Source: Pseudomonadota bacterium
GTDB taxonomy: Bacteria > Pseudomonadota > Gammaproteobacteria > Burkholderiales > Burkholderiaceae_C
Length of the DNA: 64,000 bases
Assembly (NCBI GenBank): GCA_021808525.1
Contig: JAKBBK010000004.1
Coordinates: 20,509 to 84,508 of the forward strand
Reading direction: 5' to 3'
Within the stretch, counting starts at the first letter, position 1. Every line of letters begins with the position of its first letter. This document shows positions 48,783-59,788 of this stretch, one piece after another. Made by a program: the position numbers and the translations under genes. The notes beneath the pieces were generated by a model. It did no database searches. It was not told the DNA's origin and worked only from the letters and a program-made list of their open reading frames with translations.

Positions 48783-50495
48783 TTACTCCTGGCCCTGATT
48801 GTCCAGCTTGGCGCGCAGCAGGGCACCCAGGCTGGTGGTGCCGGTGGCTTCGCGCTGTTCGCCGGCCAGTCGGGTGAGCGCTTCCTGCTGGTCGGCGCTG
48901 TCCTTGGCCTTCACCGACAGCTGGATGCTGCGGTTCTTGCGGTCGATGTTGATCACCAGCGCGGTGACTTCGTCACCGTCCTTGAGCAGGTTGCGGGCGT
49001 CCTCGACGCGGTCGCGGGAGATCTCGGAGGCACGCAGGTAGCCCTCGATCTCGTTGCCCAGGTCGATCACCGCGCCCTTGGCATCCACCGACTTGACCGT
49101 GCCGGTCACGACCTTGCCCTTGTCGTTGATGGCGGCGAAGTTCATGAAGGGGTCGCCCTCCATCTGCTTGATGCCCAGGGAGATGCGCTCGCGCTCGATG
49201 TCGATGCCCAGCACCACGGCCTCGACTTCCTGGCCCTTCTTGTAGTTGCGCACCGAAGCTTCGCCGGGCTCGCTCCACGACAGGTCGGACATGTGCACCA
49301 GGCCGTCGATGCCGCCGGGCAGGCCGATGAACACGCCGAAGTCGGTGATCGACTTCACCGGGCCGCTGACGCGGTCGCCGCGGTTGTGGTTGGAGGCGAA
49401 CTCCTCCCAGGGGTTCGGACGGCACTGCTTCATGCCCAGGCTGATGCGGCGACGGTCCTCGTCGATCTCCAGCACCTGCACCTCGACCTCGTCGCCCAGC
49501 TGCACCACCTTGCTCGGAGCCACGTTCTTGTTGGTCCAGTCCATCTCGGACACGTGGACCAGGCCCTCGATGCCCGGCTCGATCTCGACGAAGGCGCCGT
49601 AGTCGGTCAGGTTGGTGACCTTGCCGAACAGGCGGGTGCCCGAGGGATAGCGGCGGGAAACGCCCACCCAGGGATCGTCGCCCATCTGCTTCAGGCCCAG
49701 CGACACGCGGTTCTTCTCGGCGTCGTACTTGAGCACCTTGGCGTCGAGCTCCTGGCCCGGGGTGACCACCTCGCTGGGGTGGCGCACGCGGCGCCAGGCC
49801 AGGTCGGTGATGTGCAGCAGGCCGTCGATGCCGCCCAGGTCCACGAAGGCGCCGTAGTCGGTGATGTTCTTGACCACGCCATGCACGATCTGGCCTTCCT
49901 TCAGGCTCTCGAGCAGCTTGGCGCGCTCCTCGCCCTGGCTGGCCTCGACCACGGCGCGGCGCGACAGCACCACGTTGTTGCGCTTGCGGTCGAGCTTGAT
50001 GACCTTGAATTCCAGGGTCTTGCCCTCGAAGGGCGTGGTGTCCTTGACCGGACGGGTGTCGAGCAGCGAACCCGGCAGGAAGGCGCGGATGCCGTTGATC
50101 ATCACGGTCAGGCCGCCCTTGACCTTGCCGGTGACGGTGCCGGTGACGAATTCGCCCGACTCGAGCGCCTTCTCCAGGGACATCCAGGAGGCCAGGCGCT
50201 TGGCCTTGTCGCGCGACAGCATGGTGTCGCCGTAGCCGTTTTCCAGCGCGTCGATGGCCACCGAGACGAAATCGCCCACCTGGACCTCGACCTCGCCGTG
50301 GTCGTTCTTGAACTCGTCGATCGGGATGTACGCGTCGGACTTCAGCCCGGCGTTGACGATGACGAAGTTGGGGTCGACACCGACGACCTCGGCGGTGATC
50401 ACCTCACCGGTGCGCATGTCGCGCGTCTTGAGCGATTCCTCGAACAGGGCGGCGAAGGATTCGCCAGACGTGCTGGCGCTGGGGTTGACAGACAT
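48783..50495 (-). CDS. rpsA: 30S ribosomal protein S1
   Basis: A 570-residue protein with six S1 RNA-binding domains in tandem; the first two (from about residue 25 and 110) bind the ribosome and the later four bind mRNA (for example [71 protein letters not shown]). ATG 50495 gives MSVNPSAS, and a longer frame is not supported. The 74-nt gap to aroA/cmk is too short for a separate large leader; S1 is usually autoregulated at translation. Confidence 0.97.
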   Translation of the reverse strand: MSVNPSASTSGESFAALFEESLKTRDMRTGEVITAEVVGVDPNFVIVNAGLKSDAYIPIDEFKNDHGEVEVQVGDFVSVAIDALENGYGDTMLSRDKAKRLASWMSLEKALESGEFVTGTVTGKVKGGLTVMINGIRAFLPGSLLDTRPVKDTTPFEGKTLEFKVIKLDRKRNNVVLSRRAVVEASQGEERAKLLESLKEGQIVHGVVKNITDYGAFVDLGGIDGLLHITDLAWRRVRHPSEVVTPGQELDAKVLKYDAEKNRVSLGLKQMGDDPWVGVSRRYPSGTRLFGKVTNLTDYGAFVEIEPGIEGLVHVSEMDWTNKNVAPSKVVQLGDEVEVQVLEIDEDRRRISLGMKQCRPNPWEEFASNHNRGDRVSGPVKSITDFGVFIGLPGGIDGLVHMSDLSWSEPGEASVRNYKKGQEVEAVVLGIDIERERISLGIKQMEGDPFMNFAAINDKGKVVTGTVKSVDAKGAVIDLGNEIEGYLRASEISRDRVEDARNLLKDGDEVTALVINIDRKNRSIQLSVKAKDSADQQEALTRLAGEQREATGTTSLGALLRAKLDNQGQE

Positions 50496-50569
50496 GGATG
50501 ACTTTCTCGTCCGCGGGGGGCCCCGCGGGGTTCGTGGCAAGGCCTGGGCACGCGCCTTGCGCGCCGTGC

Positions 50570-52558
50570 TCAGGTACGTTCGCGCCACCACTGCAGCACG
50601 CGGGCCACCGTCGCATCGACGTCCAGCTCCGCGTTGTCCAGCGGCAACGCATCCTGCGCGGCCGCCATCGCCGCGACGCTGCGCGAGGCATCGCGCGCGT
50701 CGCGCGATTCCAGGTCGCGCAAAACATCCTGTAGTGTAGTCGAAATGCCCTGGGAAATCAATTGCTTAACCCGGCGCTCGGCGCGCGTGCGCGCACTTGC
50801 CACCAGGAACACCTTCAGGCGGGCATCGGGAAACACCACCGTGCCCATGTCGCGGCCGTCGGCGACCAGGCCAGGGGCCCGGCGCTGCGCGCGCTGCAGG
50901 CCCAGCAGGGCCTCGCGCAGGCGGGGCAGCGGCGCGATGGTCGAGGCGGCGTTGCCCACCTGCTCGCCGCGCAGCTCGCGGCTCACGTCGACGCCGTCCA
51001 GCAGCACCGCGCCGTCGCGCCAGGCCACCGGCAGGCGCCGCGCCAGCTCGCTCAGGCGGGGCTCGTCGTCCAGGGCCACGCCCAGGCGCATCGCCCACAG
51101 CGCCGTGGCCCGGTACAGGCTGCCGGAATCCAGCACATGCCAGCCCAGGCGCTCGGCCAGGCGGGCCGCGAGGGTGCCCTTGCCGGAGGCGGTGGGACCG
51201 TCGATGGCCAGCACCGGCACCGGGCGGGCCACCCGGGAGAAGGCCTCGAAATACCCGGGAAAGGTCTTGCCCACGCAGGCGGGGTCCTCGATGCGCAGGT
51301 CGACCGGGCCGAAACTGGCCAGGGAGAAGCACATGGCCATGCGGTGGTCGTCGTAGGTGGCGATGCTGGCGCCTCGCCAGTCGGCGTCGGCCAGGGGCCA
51401 CACACGCATCCAGTCCTCGCCGGCCTCGACCCGAGCGCCCAGTTTGCCCAGTTCGGTGCGCATGGCGTGGATGCGGTCGGTTTCCTTCACCCGCCAGCTT
51501 CCGATGCCCCGCAGCAGGGTAGGGGCATCGGCGAACAACGCCGTCACCGCCAGGGTCATCGCGGCGTCCGGGATGGCCACGCAGTCGACCTCGCCGCCGC
51601 CCAGGCGGCGGCGCCCCTCGCGCAGGCCGCGCGCCTCGATCCAGCCCTCGCCCCAGGCGATGTCGGCGCCCAGGCGCTCCAGCACGCGGGCGAACTCCAC
51701 GTCGCCCTGCAGGCTGGTGGCGTCGACGCCGAGCACCCGCACGGGGCCGCCCTGGCCGTGCAGGCCGCCCAGGGTGCCGGCGGCCAGGAAATAGGAGGCC
51801 GAGGAGGCGTCGCCTTCGACCTGCAGGCGGCGCGGGCTGCGCAGCCGGCTGCCGGCCGGCACCACGAAGCGCTGCCAGTCGTGGTTGCGCACCCGCACGC
51901 CGAAGCGCTCCAGCAGCGCCAGGGTGAGGGCCACGTAGGGGCGGGAGATCAGCGTGCCCTCGACCTGCACCTCGATGTCGCGCTCCCCCGACAGCAGCGG
52001 CAGGGCCAGCAGCAGGGCGGTGAGAAACTGGCTGGACACGTCGCCGCGCACGCGCAGCGCTGCCTCGATGCGCGGGCGGCCGCTGCCGATGCGCAGCGGG
52101 GGGTAGCCGGGCTGGCCGAGATAGTCGACGGCGCAGCCCATGGCGCGCAGCGCATCGACCAGGTCGCCGATGGGGCGCTCGTGCATGCGCGGCACGCCCT
52201 TCAGCACGTAATCGCCGCCCAGCACGGCCAGCGCGGCGGTCAGCGGACGCACCGCGGTGCCCGCGTTGCCCAGGAACAATTCGGCCGGGCCGCGCGCCAG
52301 GCGCGCTCCGCCGCCGTGCACGACCACCGGGTCGTCCTGCGCGCCGGCGCGGCCCTCCACGCGCACCCCCAGCGTGCGCAGCGCCTCCAGCATCACGCGG
52401 GTGTCGTCCGAGTCCAGCAGGCCCGGCAGTTCGACGGGGCCTTCGGCCAGAGCCGCCAGCAGCAGCACCCGGTTGGAAATGCTTTTCGAGCCGGGCAGCT
52501 GCACGCTGCCGGCGGCGCCGATCAGCGGCGGGAGATCCAGGGTGTCAGGGTGCGTCAT
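50570..52558 (-). CDS. aroA: Fused EPSP synthase (AroA) and cytidylate kinase (Cmk)
   Basis: A 662-residue two-enzyme fusion. Residues 1 to about 432 are EPSP synthase of the shikimate pathway: [43 protein letters not shown] and [16 protein letters not shown]. From about 436 the protein continues directly as cytidylate kinase with P-loop [21 protein letters not shown], the CMP-binding region [13 protein letters not shown] and [13 protein letters not shown]. The junction is nearly linker-free ([19 protein letters not shown]). In most bacteria aroA and cmk are separate neighbours; the fusion is known in some Burkholderiales. The start overlaps tyrA by 14 nt. Confidence 0.95.
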   Translation of the reverse strand: MTHPDTLDLPPLIGAAGSVQLPGSKSISNRVLLLAALAEGPVELPGLLDSDDTRVMLEALRTLGVRVEGRAGAQDDPVVVHGGGARLARGPAELFLGNAGTAVRPLTAALAVLGGDYVLKGVPRMHERPIGDLVDALRAMGCAVDYLGQPGYPPLRIGSGRPRIEAALRVRGDVSSQFLTALLLALPLLSGERDIEVQVEGTLISRPYVALTLALLERFGVRVRNHDWQRFVVPAGSRLRSPRRLQVEGDASSASYFLAAGTLGGLHGQGGPVRVLGVDATSLQGDVEFARVLERLGADIAWGEGWIEARGLREGRRRLGGGEVDCVAIPDAAMTLAVTALFADAPTLLRGIGSWRVKETDRIHAMRTELGKLGARVEAGEDWMRVWPLADADWRGASIATYDDHRMAMCFSLASFGPVDLRIEDPACVGKTFPGYFEAFSRVARPVPVLAIDGPTASGKGTLAARLAERLGWHVLDSGSLYRATALWAMRLGVALDDEPRLSELARRLPVAWRDGAVLLDGVDVSRELRGEQVGNAASTIAPLPRLREALLGLQRAQRRAPGLVADGRDMGTVVFPDARLKVFLVASARTRAERRVKQLISQGISTTLQDVLRDLESRDARDASRSVAAMAAAQDALPLDNAELDVDATVARVLQWWRERT

Positions 52559-53486
52559 CGGCGGGAGTGGGGGAGGCCCAGTCCCGGCGCGACTGACTGG
52601 CCTGTCGGATGAGGGATTCGAGCACGGTCCAGTTTCCCTGGCGCAATTGCGCCTCGAAACCTGCGAGCGCCTGCTTGAACATCTGCAATTGTTGCAGCAC
52701 TTCGGCCGAATTGGCCTGGAAGACGTCGCGCCACATGGTCGGGTCGCTGGCCGCGATGCGGGTGAAGTCGCGAAAGCCCGGGCCCGCCAGCTGCAGGAAA
52801 CTCGAGCCCTGCGGCTGGCGCGCGACGGCGTAGACGAAGGCGAAGGCCAGCAGATGGGGAAGGTGGCTGACGGCGGCGAAGGCCGCGTCGTGTTCCTGGG
52901 GGCTCATGACCGAGACCACCCCGCCCAGGGCTTCCCAGACCTGGGTGGCCGCATCCACGAAGCGCGAAGGGTTGCTTTCCAGCGGCGTGACCACCACGCG
53001 CCGCCCGTCGAACAGGTCCACCTGCGCGTGCTGCACGCCGCTGCGCTCGCTGCCGGCGATGGGGTGGCAGGGCACGAACTGGCGAGCCGCCTCGCCCAGC
53101 ATCTGCTGCGCCGCCTCGGCGACGTCCGCCTTGGTGCTGCCCACGTCCAGCAGCAGCGCACTGTCGGTCAGGCCCAGTCGGATCTGGCGCAGCAGCGGCC
53201 CGATGGCCGCCACCGGCACCGCCAGCACCACCAGGTCCGCGCCGGTGGCCGCCTGCAGCGCCGACTCGGCCCCGCGGTCGATCACGCCGGCCTTGATCGC
53301 CGCCTGGATGGTCGACGGCGACTTGCTGTAGCCCACCACCTCCTGCGCCAGCGCGGCACGCTTGGCCGCCAGCGCGAAGGAACCGCCCAGCAGGCCCACG
53401 CCGAGCACGGCGAGGCGGCGGAACTGCGGCCGCAGCGTGTCCGGCGCGCTTGCCGCGGCGCGCGCGGCGGGGGTTCGCGAAGCCAC
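52545..53486 (-). CDS. tyrA: Prephenate dehydrogenase
   Basis: A 313-residue NAD(P)-dependent dehydrogenase for tyrosine synthesis. The Rossmann motif [17 protein letters not shown] is near residue 26; [12 protein letters not shown] carries the catalytic His, and [10 protein letters not shown] and [13 protein letters not shown] are family blocks. No chorismate mutase domain is attached. The start is uncertain: GTG 53486 lies 8 nt after the hisC stop and is preferred; a TTG at 53528 would overlap hisC. Confidence 0.92.
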   Translation of the reverse strand: MASRTPAARAAASAPDTLRPQFRRLAVLGVGLLGGSFALAAKRAALAQEVVGYSKSPSTIQAAIKAGVIDRGAESALQAATGADLVVLAVPVAAIGPLLRQIRLGLTDSALLLDVGSTKADVAEAAQQMLGEAARQFVPCHPIAGSERSGVQHAQVDLFDGRRVVVTPLESNPSRFVDAATQVWEALGGVVSVMSPQEHDAAFAAVSHLPHLLAFAFVYAVARQPQGSSFLQLAGPGFRDFTRIAASDPTMWRDVFQANSAEVLQQLQMFKQALAGFEAQLRQGNWTVLESLIRQASQSRRDWASPTPADDAP

Positions 53487-53494
53487 GGCCGGAC

Positions 53495-54619
53495 TCAGCC
53501 CAGGGCCTTGCCAAGCGCGGCCAGGCAACGCCGGTTCTCCGCCTCGGTGCCCACGGAAATGCGCAGCCAGGGGCCGAGCCCGTAGTTGTCCACCGGGCGC
53601 GCGATCACGCCCTGGGCCAGCATGGCGCGGGCCACGCGGGCGCCCGCCTTGTCATCCTCGCCCACGCGCACCAGCAGGAAGTTGCCATGCGAGGGCACGC
53701 GCCGCAGCCCGAGCTGGTCGATGCCGGCCTCGAGCTGGCGCATGCCGGCCTGGTTGATCTCGGAGGAACGGCGCACGAATTCCTGGTCGCGCAGCGCCGC
53801 CAGCGCGGCGGCCTGGGCCAGGTTGCTGGTGTTGAAGGCCGAGCGCACGCGGTTGAGCACGTCGCCCAGCGCGGGTTGCACGGCGCAATAGCCGATGCGC
53901 AGGCCGGCCAGGCCGTAGGCCTTGGAGAAGGTACGGGAGACCACCAGGTTGGGATGGCGGCGCAGCAGTTCCAGGCTGGCGCCCTGCAGCGACGGGTCCA
54001 GGTACTCGACATAGGCTTCGTCCAGCACGATCACCACCCGCTCGGGCACGCTGCGCACGAATTGCTCGATCTGCTCCGGGCTGGCCAGGGTGCCGGTGGG
54101 ATTGTTCGGGTTGGCCACGTACACCAGCCGGGTGGAAGGCTCGATGGCCGCCGCCATGGCCGGCAGGTCATGCGCGAAATCCCGCGCCGGCACGACGATG
54201 TGGCGCGCGCCGCGCTGTTGCACCGCCGAGGCGTAGACCACGAAGCCGTACTGGGAGTAGACGCAGGAATCGCCCTCGGCCAGCAGCGCGCGCGCCGCCA
54301 TTTCCAGGATGTCGCTGGAACCGTGACCCAGCACGATCCACGACGGGTCGACGCCGAGGTGGCGCGCCAGCTCGCTGCGCAGCTCGAAGGCATCGTTGTC
54401 GGGGTAGCGCGGAGCTTCCAGCGCGGCGTCGAGCATGGCCTGGCGCGCGGCCGGGGACATGCCCAGCGGGTTCTCGTTGGAGGCCAGCTTGACGATCGAA
54501 TCGGGGTCGAGTCCGAATTCACGGGCGACCTCGGAAATCGGCCGGCCGCCGACGTAAGGATTGATGCTGCGCACCGATTCGGTGCCCCAGTCGGTGGTGG
54601 AACGGGCGACGTTGGACAT
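53495..54619 (-). CDS. hisC: Histidinol-phosphate aminotransferase
   Basis: A 374-residue fold-type I aminotransferase. Motifs: INPYVGGRPISEVAREFGL, KLASNENPLGMSP, NPNNPTG, DEAYVEYL and the PLP lysine segment SRTFSKAYGLAGLRIGY, with RISVGTEAENRRCL at the end. Lying between pheA and tyrA, it is the HisC2-type copy and probably also transaminates aromatic keto acids (inference from context). It starts 36 nt downstream of pheA. Confidence 0.95.
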   Translation of the reverse strand: MSNVARSTTDWGTESVRSINPYVGGRPISEVAREFGLDPDSIVKLASNENPLGMSPAARQAMLDAALEAPRYPDNDAFELRSELARHLGVDPSWIVLGHGSSDILEMAARALLAEGDSCVYSQYGFVVYASAVQQRGARHIVVPARDFAHDLPAMAAAIEPSTRLVYVANPNNPTGTLASPEQIEQFVRSVPERVVIVLDEAYVEYLDPSLQGASLELLRRHPNLVVSRTFSKAYGLAGLRIGYCAVQPALGDVLNRVRSAFNTSNLAQAAALAALRDQEFVRRSSEINQAGMRQLEAGIDQLGLRRVPSHGNFLLVRVGEDDKAGARVARAMLAQGVIARPVDNYGLGPWLRISVGTEAENRRCLAALGKALG

Positions 54620-54654
54620 GGCGGATGCTCGAAACGGGTGGGTCGGACCGGGTC

Positions 54655-55734
54655 TCAGTCCTGGCGGATCGGGTAGGAACCCAGGTTCTTGAAAAAGGAG
54701 CAGTGCGCGCGCAGCGCCTTGAGCGCGGCGGCCACGGGCGGATCGTCGGCGTGGCCTTCCAGGTCGACGTAGAACATGTAGTCCCAGTCGCCCGAGCGCG
54801 CCGGGCGGGACTCGAAGCGGCTCATGCTCACGCCATGCTCGGCCAGCGGGCGCAGCATGGCCGCGACGGCGCCGGCGACGTTGGGCACGGAGAGGATCAG
54901 GCTGGTGCGATCTCGCCCGCTGGGCGCGGGAGTCTCGGCCCCCAGCACCACGAAACGCGTGCGGTTGCCGACCTCGTCCTGGATGTGCGAGGCGGCATGG
55001 CGCAGGCCGTACAGCCCGGCCGCGTGCTCGCCGGCGATGGCCGCCAGGCCTTCGTCCTGCGCCGCCAGGCGGGCGGCCTCGGCGTTGCTGGCCACGGCGC
55101 GGCGCTCCACGCCCGGGAGGTGGGCGTCCAGCCATTGCCGGCACTGGGAAAGCGCCTGCGGATGCGCCAGCACCGCGCGCACGCCCTGCAGGTCCTCGCG
55201 CAGGCGCAGCAGGTTGTGGTGGATGGGCAGGCTGATCTCGCCGCACAGGTGCGCCGGCTGCGACAGCAGCAGGTCGAGTGCGCGCGCGACCGCCCCCTCG
55301 GTGGAGTTCTCCACCGGCACCACGGCGTGGCTGGCGGCCCCGCCGAGCTGGCTGCGGAACACCTCGTCCAGGTCCGCGCAGGGCAGGAGCTCGCAGCTCG
55401 AGCCGAAGAAGCGCCGCGCCGCCAGTTCGGTGTAGGTGCCCTCGGGGCCCAGGTAGGCGACGCGTTGCCGGCCTTCCAGCGCGCGGCAGGCGGACATGAT
55501 CTCGGTCCACACCGCCGCCAGCCCGGCGTCGAGCAGGGGGCCGGGGTTGGCCTGCTGCACCTTGCGCACCACCGCCAGCTCGCGCTCGGGGCGAAACACC
55601 GGCAGGCCCAGCTTGTGCTTGTGCGCGCCGATCTCCTGCGCCAGGCGCGCGCGCCGGCTGAGCAGTTCGAGGATCTCGCGGTCGATGGCGTCGATCTGGT
55701 CGCGAAGGGGGTGGAGGACGTTGTCGGAGCTCAT
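54655..55734 (-). CDS. pheA: Bifunctional chorismate mutase/prephenate dehydratase
   Basis: A 359-residue P-protein for phenylalanine synthesis: AroQ mutase domain (residues 1-85, LRDQIDAIDREILELLSRRARLAQEIG), dehydratase domain (about 90-272, VAYLGPEGTYTELAARRFFG, VPVENSTEGAV, NRTRFVVLG) and an ACT regulatory domain (about 278-359, LILSVPNVAGAVAAMLRPLAEHGVSMSRFESRP), the site of phenylalanine inhibition in homologues. No leader-peptide attenuator is visible upstream; it is an internal operon gene. Confidence 0.97.
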   Translation of the reverse strand: MSSDNVLHPLRDQIDAIDREILELLSRRARLAQEIGAHKHKLGLPVFRPERELAVVRKVQQANPGPLLDAGLAAVWTEIMSACRALEGRQRVAYLGPEGTYTELAARRFFGSSCELLPCADLDEVFRSQLGGAASHAVVPVENSTEGAVARALDLLLSQPAHLCGEISLPIHHNLLRLREDLQGVRAVLAHPQALSQCRQWLDAHLPGVERRAVASNAEAARLAAQDEGLAAIAGEHAAGLYGLRHAASHIQDEVGNRTRFVVLGAETPAPSGRDRTSLILSVPNVAGAVAAMLRPLAEHGVSMSRFESRPARSGDWDYMFYVDLEGHADDPPVAAALKALRAHCSFFKNLGSYPIRQD

Positions 55735-55768
55735 GCTGGGACGGTTCGGCGCGGGCCCGCGCGCGGGA

Positions 55769-56863
55769 TCAGTGGCTGCGCTCGAAATCGCGCAGATAGT
55801 CGACCAATGCGCGCACGCCGGCCTCGGGCATGGCGTTGTAGATGCTCGCGCGCATGCCCCCCACCGACTTGTGGCCCTTGAGTTGCAGCAGTCCGCGCTG
55901 GCGCGCGCCTTCGAGGAAGGCGGCGTCCAGGCCGCTCTCGCGCAACTGGAAGGGTACGTTCATGCGCGAGCGCGCGGAAGGGGCCACGCGGTTGACGTAC
56001 AGCGACGAGGCGTCGATGCACTCGTACAGCATGGCCGCCTTGCGGCGGTTGCGCTCGGTCATCGCCGCCAGGCCGCCGAGCTCGCCCTCGCGCTGGCGCG
56101 CGATCCACTGCAGCACCAGCCCGGCCATGTAGATCGCGTAGGTGGGCGGGGTGTTGTACATGGAGCCGTTGGCATCGGCCACCGCGTAGTCGAAGGCGCT
56201 AGGGCAGGAGGGCAGCGCGTGGCCCAGCAGGTCGCGGCGCACGATCACCAGGGTCAGCCCCGCGGGGCCGATGTTCTTCTGGGCCCCGGCGTACACGCAG
56301 CCATGGGCCGCCACGTCCAGCGGGCGAGACAGGATGCTCGAGGACATGTCGGCGACCAGCGGCGGCGCGAAGCCCGTGGGCACCTCGGGGAACTCGACGC
56401 CGTCGATGGTCTCGTTGCCGCAGTAGTGCAGGTAGGCCGCATCCTCGCGCACCTGCCAGGATGCCAGCGGCGGAATGTCCACGAAACCGTCCTGGGGCAT
56501 GGCCGCGACGTGCACGTCGCAGAACTTGCGCGCCTCGCGCTCGCTCTTGCGCGACCAGGATCCGGTGACCACGTAGTCGGCGCGCGCGCCGCGCGACAGA
56601 TTCAGCGGGATCAGCGCGTTCTGCGCCAGCGCGCCGCCCTGCATGAACAGCACCGCGTAGTCGGAAGGCACCCCGAGCAGCCCGCGCAGGTCCGATTCGG
56701 CCTGGTGGATGATGCGTCCGAAGGCCTCGCCGCGATGGCTCATCTCCATCACGCTCATGCCCGTGCCCTGCCAGTCCAGCATTTCCTCGGCGGCCTGGCG
56801 CAGCACCTCCTCCGGCATGGCCGCCGGACCCGCGGAAAAGTTGTAGGGGCGTCGATCAGGCAT
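55769..56863 (-). CDS. serC: Phosphoserine aminotransferase
   Basis: A 364-residue PLP enzyme for serine, and possibly pyridoxal phosphate, synthesis. It starts [18 protein letters not shown]; the PLP lysine is in [16 protein letters not shown], with [15 protein letters not shown] just before. Near the end [21 protein letters not shown] is conserved. ATG 56863 overlaps the end of gyrA by 8 nt; the longer open frame lies inside gyrA. Confidence 0.96.
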   Translation of the reverse strand: MPDRRPYNFSAGPAAMPEEVLRQAAEEMLDWQGTGMSVMEMSHRGEAFGRIIHQAESDLRGLLGVPSDYAVLFMQGGALAQNALIPLNLSRGARADYVVTGSWSRKSEREARKFCDVHVAAMPQDGFVDIPPLASWQVREDAAYLHYCGNETIDGVEFPEVPTGFAPPLVADMSSSILSRPLDVAAHGCVYAGAQKNIGPAGLTLVIVRRDLLGHALPSCPSAFDYAVADANGSMYNTPPTYAIYMAGLVLQWIARQREGELGGLAAMTERNRRKAAMLYECIDASSLYVNRVAPSARSRMNVPFQLRESGLDAAFLEGARQRGLLQLKGHKSVGGMRASIYNAMPEAGVRALVDYLRDFERSH

Positions 56864-59486
56864 CGGCCTCTCCGTTCGCGTCCGGCGCCGCGTCGCCCTC
56901 GGCCGGGGAGCCGGGCTCCGCGGCGTCGTCGGCGCCCACCACCTGCGCATCCGATTCGGCCACGCGCTGCACCCCGATGAGCAGCGCGCCCTCGTCCAGC
57001 GCGATCAGCGTGACGCCCTGCGTGGCGCGCCCGAGTTCGCGGATCTCGGCCACGCGGGTGCGCACCAGCACCCCGGTGTCCGTGATCAACATGATCTCGT
57101 CGTCCCCGCGCACCAGGCAGGCCGCCACCACCTTGCCGTTGCGCTCGGTGGTCTGGATCGCGATCATGCCCTTGGTGCCGCGGCCGTGGCGGGTGTACTC
57201 GGTGATGGGGGTGCGCTTGCCGAAGCCGTTCTCGGTGGCGGTGAGCACGCTCTGGGTCTCGTCCTCGGCCACCAGCATGGCGATCACGCTCTGGCCGCCC
57301 TCGAGGTTCATGCCGCGCACGCCACGCGCCTCGCGGCCCATGGGGCGCACGTCCTCCTCGTCGAATCGCACGGCCTTGCCGGCGTCGGAGAACAGCATGA
57401 CGTCGTGCTTGCCGTCGGTGATGGCCACGCCCACGAGGTAATCGTCGTCGTCCAGCGCGCAGGCGATGATGCCGGCGCTGCGACGGTTGGCGAAGGCCGA
57501 CAGCGGGGTCTTCTTCACCGTGCCCTGCGCCGTGGCCATGAACACGAAATGCTCCTCGTCGAAGGTCTTCACCGGCAGCACCGCGGTGATCTTCTCGCCC
57601 TCGGCCAGCGGGAACAGGTTGACCAGCGGGCGCCCGCGCGAGCCGCGCCCGCCCTGGGGCGCTTCGTACACCTTCATCCAGTACACACGACCGCGGTTGG
57701 AGAAGCACAGCAGCATGTCGTGGGTGTTGGCCACGAACAACTGGTCGATCCAGTCGTCCTCCTTGGTGCCGCTGGCCAGCTTGCCGCGCCCGCCGCGGCG
57801 CTGCGCGCGGTACTCCAGCACCGGCTGGCTCTTCACGTAGCCCACGTGGGAGATGGTCACCACCATCTCCTGCGGGGCGATGAGATCCTCGACGTCGAGT
57901 TCGGTGGCGTTGGGCTCGATGGTCGAGCGCCGGGGGTCCGAGAACTCGGTCTTCAGCGCGGTCAGCTCGTCGGCGATGATGCGGGTGATGCGTTCCGGCC
58001 GGGCCAGGATGTCGAGCAGATCGGCGATCTGGCCCATGACTTCCTTGTACTCCTGCACGATCTTGTCCTGCTCCAGCCCGGTCAGGCGCTGCAGGCGCAT
58101 CTGCAGGATCTCCTGAGCCTGGGTCTCGGACAGGCGGTAGCCGTCTTCCCTCAGGCCGAAGCGCGGATCCAGGTCGGCCGGCTGGAAATCCTTGGCCGAG
58201 CCCTCGACGCGGGCGAGCATGGCGCGCGCCTCGCCCGGCTCCCAGACCTCGGCCAGCAGCTGCTCGCGCGCCACCGGCGGGGTGGGTGCCGACTTGATCA
58301 GCTCGATCATGCGGTCCAGGTTGGCCAGCGCCACCGCCAGGCCCTCGAGCACGTGGCCGCGCTCGCGCGCCTTGCGCAGCTCGAACACGCTGCGCCGCGT
58401 GATCACCTCGCGCCGGTGCTGCAGGAAGGCCTGCAGCATCTGGCGCAGGTCCAGCAGGCGCGGCTGGCCGTCGACCAGGCATACCATGTTGACGCCGAAG
58501 GTGTCCTGCAGCTGGGTCTGCTTGTACAGCTTGTTGAGCACCACCTCGGCCATCTCGCCGCGCTTGAGCTCGATGACCACGCGCATGCCGGACTTGTCGG
58601 ACTCGTCCTGGATGTGGCTGATGCCCTCGATCTTCTTTTCCCGCACCAGCTCGGCGATGCGCTCGAGCAGGGTGCGCTTGTTCACCTGGTAGGGCAGCTC
58701 GTCGACGATGATCGCCTGGCGCTGGCCGCGGTCGATGTCCTCGAAATGGCAGCGCGCGCGCATCACCACGCGCCCCCGCCCGGTGCGGTAGGCCTCGCGC
58801 ACGCCGCCCAGGCCGTAGATGATGCCCGCCGTGGGGAAGTCCGGCGCCGGGATGAACTGCATCAGGGTCTCGACGTCGGCGTCGGGATGGCGCAGCAGGT
58901 GCTGGCAGCCGTCGATCAGCTCGCCCAGGTTGTGCGGGGGAATGTTGGTGGCCATGCCCACCGCGATCCCGGCCGAGCCGTTGAGCAGCAGGTTCGGGAT
59001 GCGCGCGGGCAGCACCAGGGGCTCCTGCTCGGAGCCGTCGTAGTTGGGGCCGAAATCGACGGTTTCCTTGTCGATGTCGGCGAGCATTTCATGGGCGATC
59101 TTCGCCAGGCGGATCTCGGTGTAGCGCATGGCCGCGGCGTTGTCCCCGTCGACCGAGCCGAAGTTGCCCTGACCGTCCACCAGCATGTAGCGCAGCGAGA
59201 AATCCTGCGCCATGCGAACGATGGTGTCGTACACCGACTGGTCGCCATGGGGGTGGTACTTACCGATCACATCGCCGACGATGCGCGCCGATTTCTTGTA
59301 CGGGCGGTTCCAGGAATTGGACAGCTCGTGCATGGCGAACAGCACCCGCCTGTGCACCGGCTTGAGGCCGTCGCGCACGTCTGGCAGCGCGCGGCCGACG
59401 ATCACGCTCATCGCGTAATCGAGATAGGAACGACGCATCTCTTCTTCCAGGCTGACTGGAAGGGTTTCTTTGGCGTAGACGGACAT
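56856..59486 (-). CDS. gyrA: DNA gyrase subunit A
   Basis: An 876-residue type II topoisomerase subunit. The catalytic tyrosine is Tyr122 (AAAMRYTE), the breakage-reunion domain is complete and the C-terminal pinwheel holds the GyrA box QRRGGRG. An acidic tail ends the protein. In the quinolone-resistance region the sequence is [10 protein letters not shown], so the residues equivalent to E. coli Ser83 and Ala84 are Gln83 and Ser84, with Asp87 kept. It heads the minus-strand gyrA-serC-pheA-hisC-tyrA-aroA run. Confidence 0.98.
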   Translation of the reverse strand: MSVYAKETLPVSLEEEMRRSYLDYAMSVIVGRALPDVRDGLKPVHRRVLFAMHELSNSWNRPYKKSARIVGDVIGKYHPHGDQSVYDTIVRMAQDFSLRYMLVDGQGNFGSVDGDNAAAMRYTEIRLAKIAHEMLADIDKETVDFGPNYDGSEQEPLVLPARIPNLLLNGSAGIAVGMATNIPPHNLGELIDGCQHLLRHPDADVETLMQFIPAPDFPTAGIIYGLGGVREAYRTGRGRVVMRARCHFEDIDRGQRQAIIVDELPYQVNKRTLLERIAELVREKKIEGISHIQDESDKSGMRVVIELKRGEMAEVVLNKLYKQTQLQDTFGVNMVCLVDGQPRLLDLRQMLQAFLQHRREVITRRSVFELRKARERGHVLEGLAVALANLDRMIELIKSAPTPPVAREQLLAEVWEPGEARAMLARVEGSAKDFQPADLDPRFGLREDGYRLSETQAQEILQMRLQRLTGLEQDKIVQEYKEVMGQIADLLDILARPERITRIIADELTALKTEFSDPRRSTIEPNATELDVEDLIAPQEMVVTISHVGYVKSQPVLEYRAQRRGGRGKLASGTKEDDWIDQLFVANTHDMLLCFSNRGRVYWMKVYEAPQGGRGSRGRPLVNLFPLAEGEKITAVLPVKTFDEEHFVFMATAQGTVKKTPLSAFANRRSAGIIACALDDDDYLVGVAITDGKHDVMLFSDAGKAVRFDEEDVRPMGREARGVRGMNLEGGQSVIAMLVAEDETQSVLTATENGFGKRTPITEYTRHGRGTKGMIAIQTTERNGKVVAACLVRGDDEIMLITDTGVLVRTRVAEIRELGRATQGVTLIALDEGALLIGVQRVAESDAQVVGADDAAEPGSPAEGDAAPDANGEADA

Positions 59487-59788
59487 GCTGTACCTGGGTG
59501 GAGCGCCGAGCCGGCGCCCTGGGAGGCGTGCCGCGGGCGCGCGCTTCGAAAATCAAGCATTCCATGGTAACAGCGCGGCCTGCGCGCTCCCTGGGCGCCC
59601 GGGCAGCCGGCAACGAAACGGCGCGGACCGCGGGGATCGCGCTGGACGGCTGCATTTCCAGGGGGCGATGTGGCAGAATAGATACGCAGATGTGTCCGTG
59701 GACCCGCCACGGGCTGGGGTAATCCCTCGCATGCGCGGTTGCCGCCGGGTACGATAGGCAAGTGGTCCCAACTTTGGAGAGAAAGAAC
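59487..59788. other. gyrA-ompA divergent intergenic region (302 bp)
   Basis: This gap must hold the promoters of both gyrA and ompA. For ompA, TACGAT at 59750-59755 gives a plausible -10 with a leader of about 27 nt, and GGAGAG about 8 nt before the ATG is a good ribosome-binding site. An AT-rich stretch at about 59675-59695 (gaatagatac) is another candidate. For gyrA, the AT-rich 59550-59570 region is the likely site. No gene, repeat or structured RNA is evident. Confidence 0.5.
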
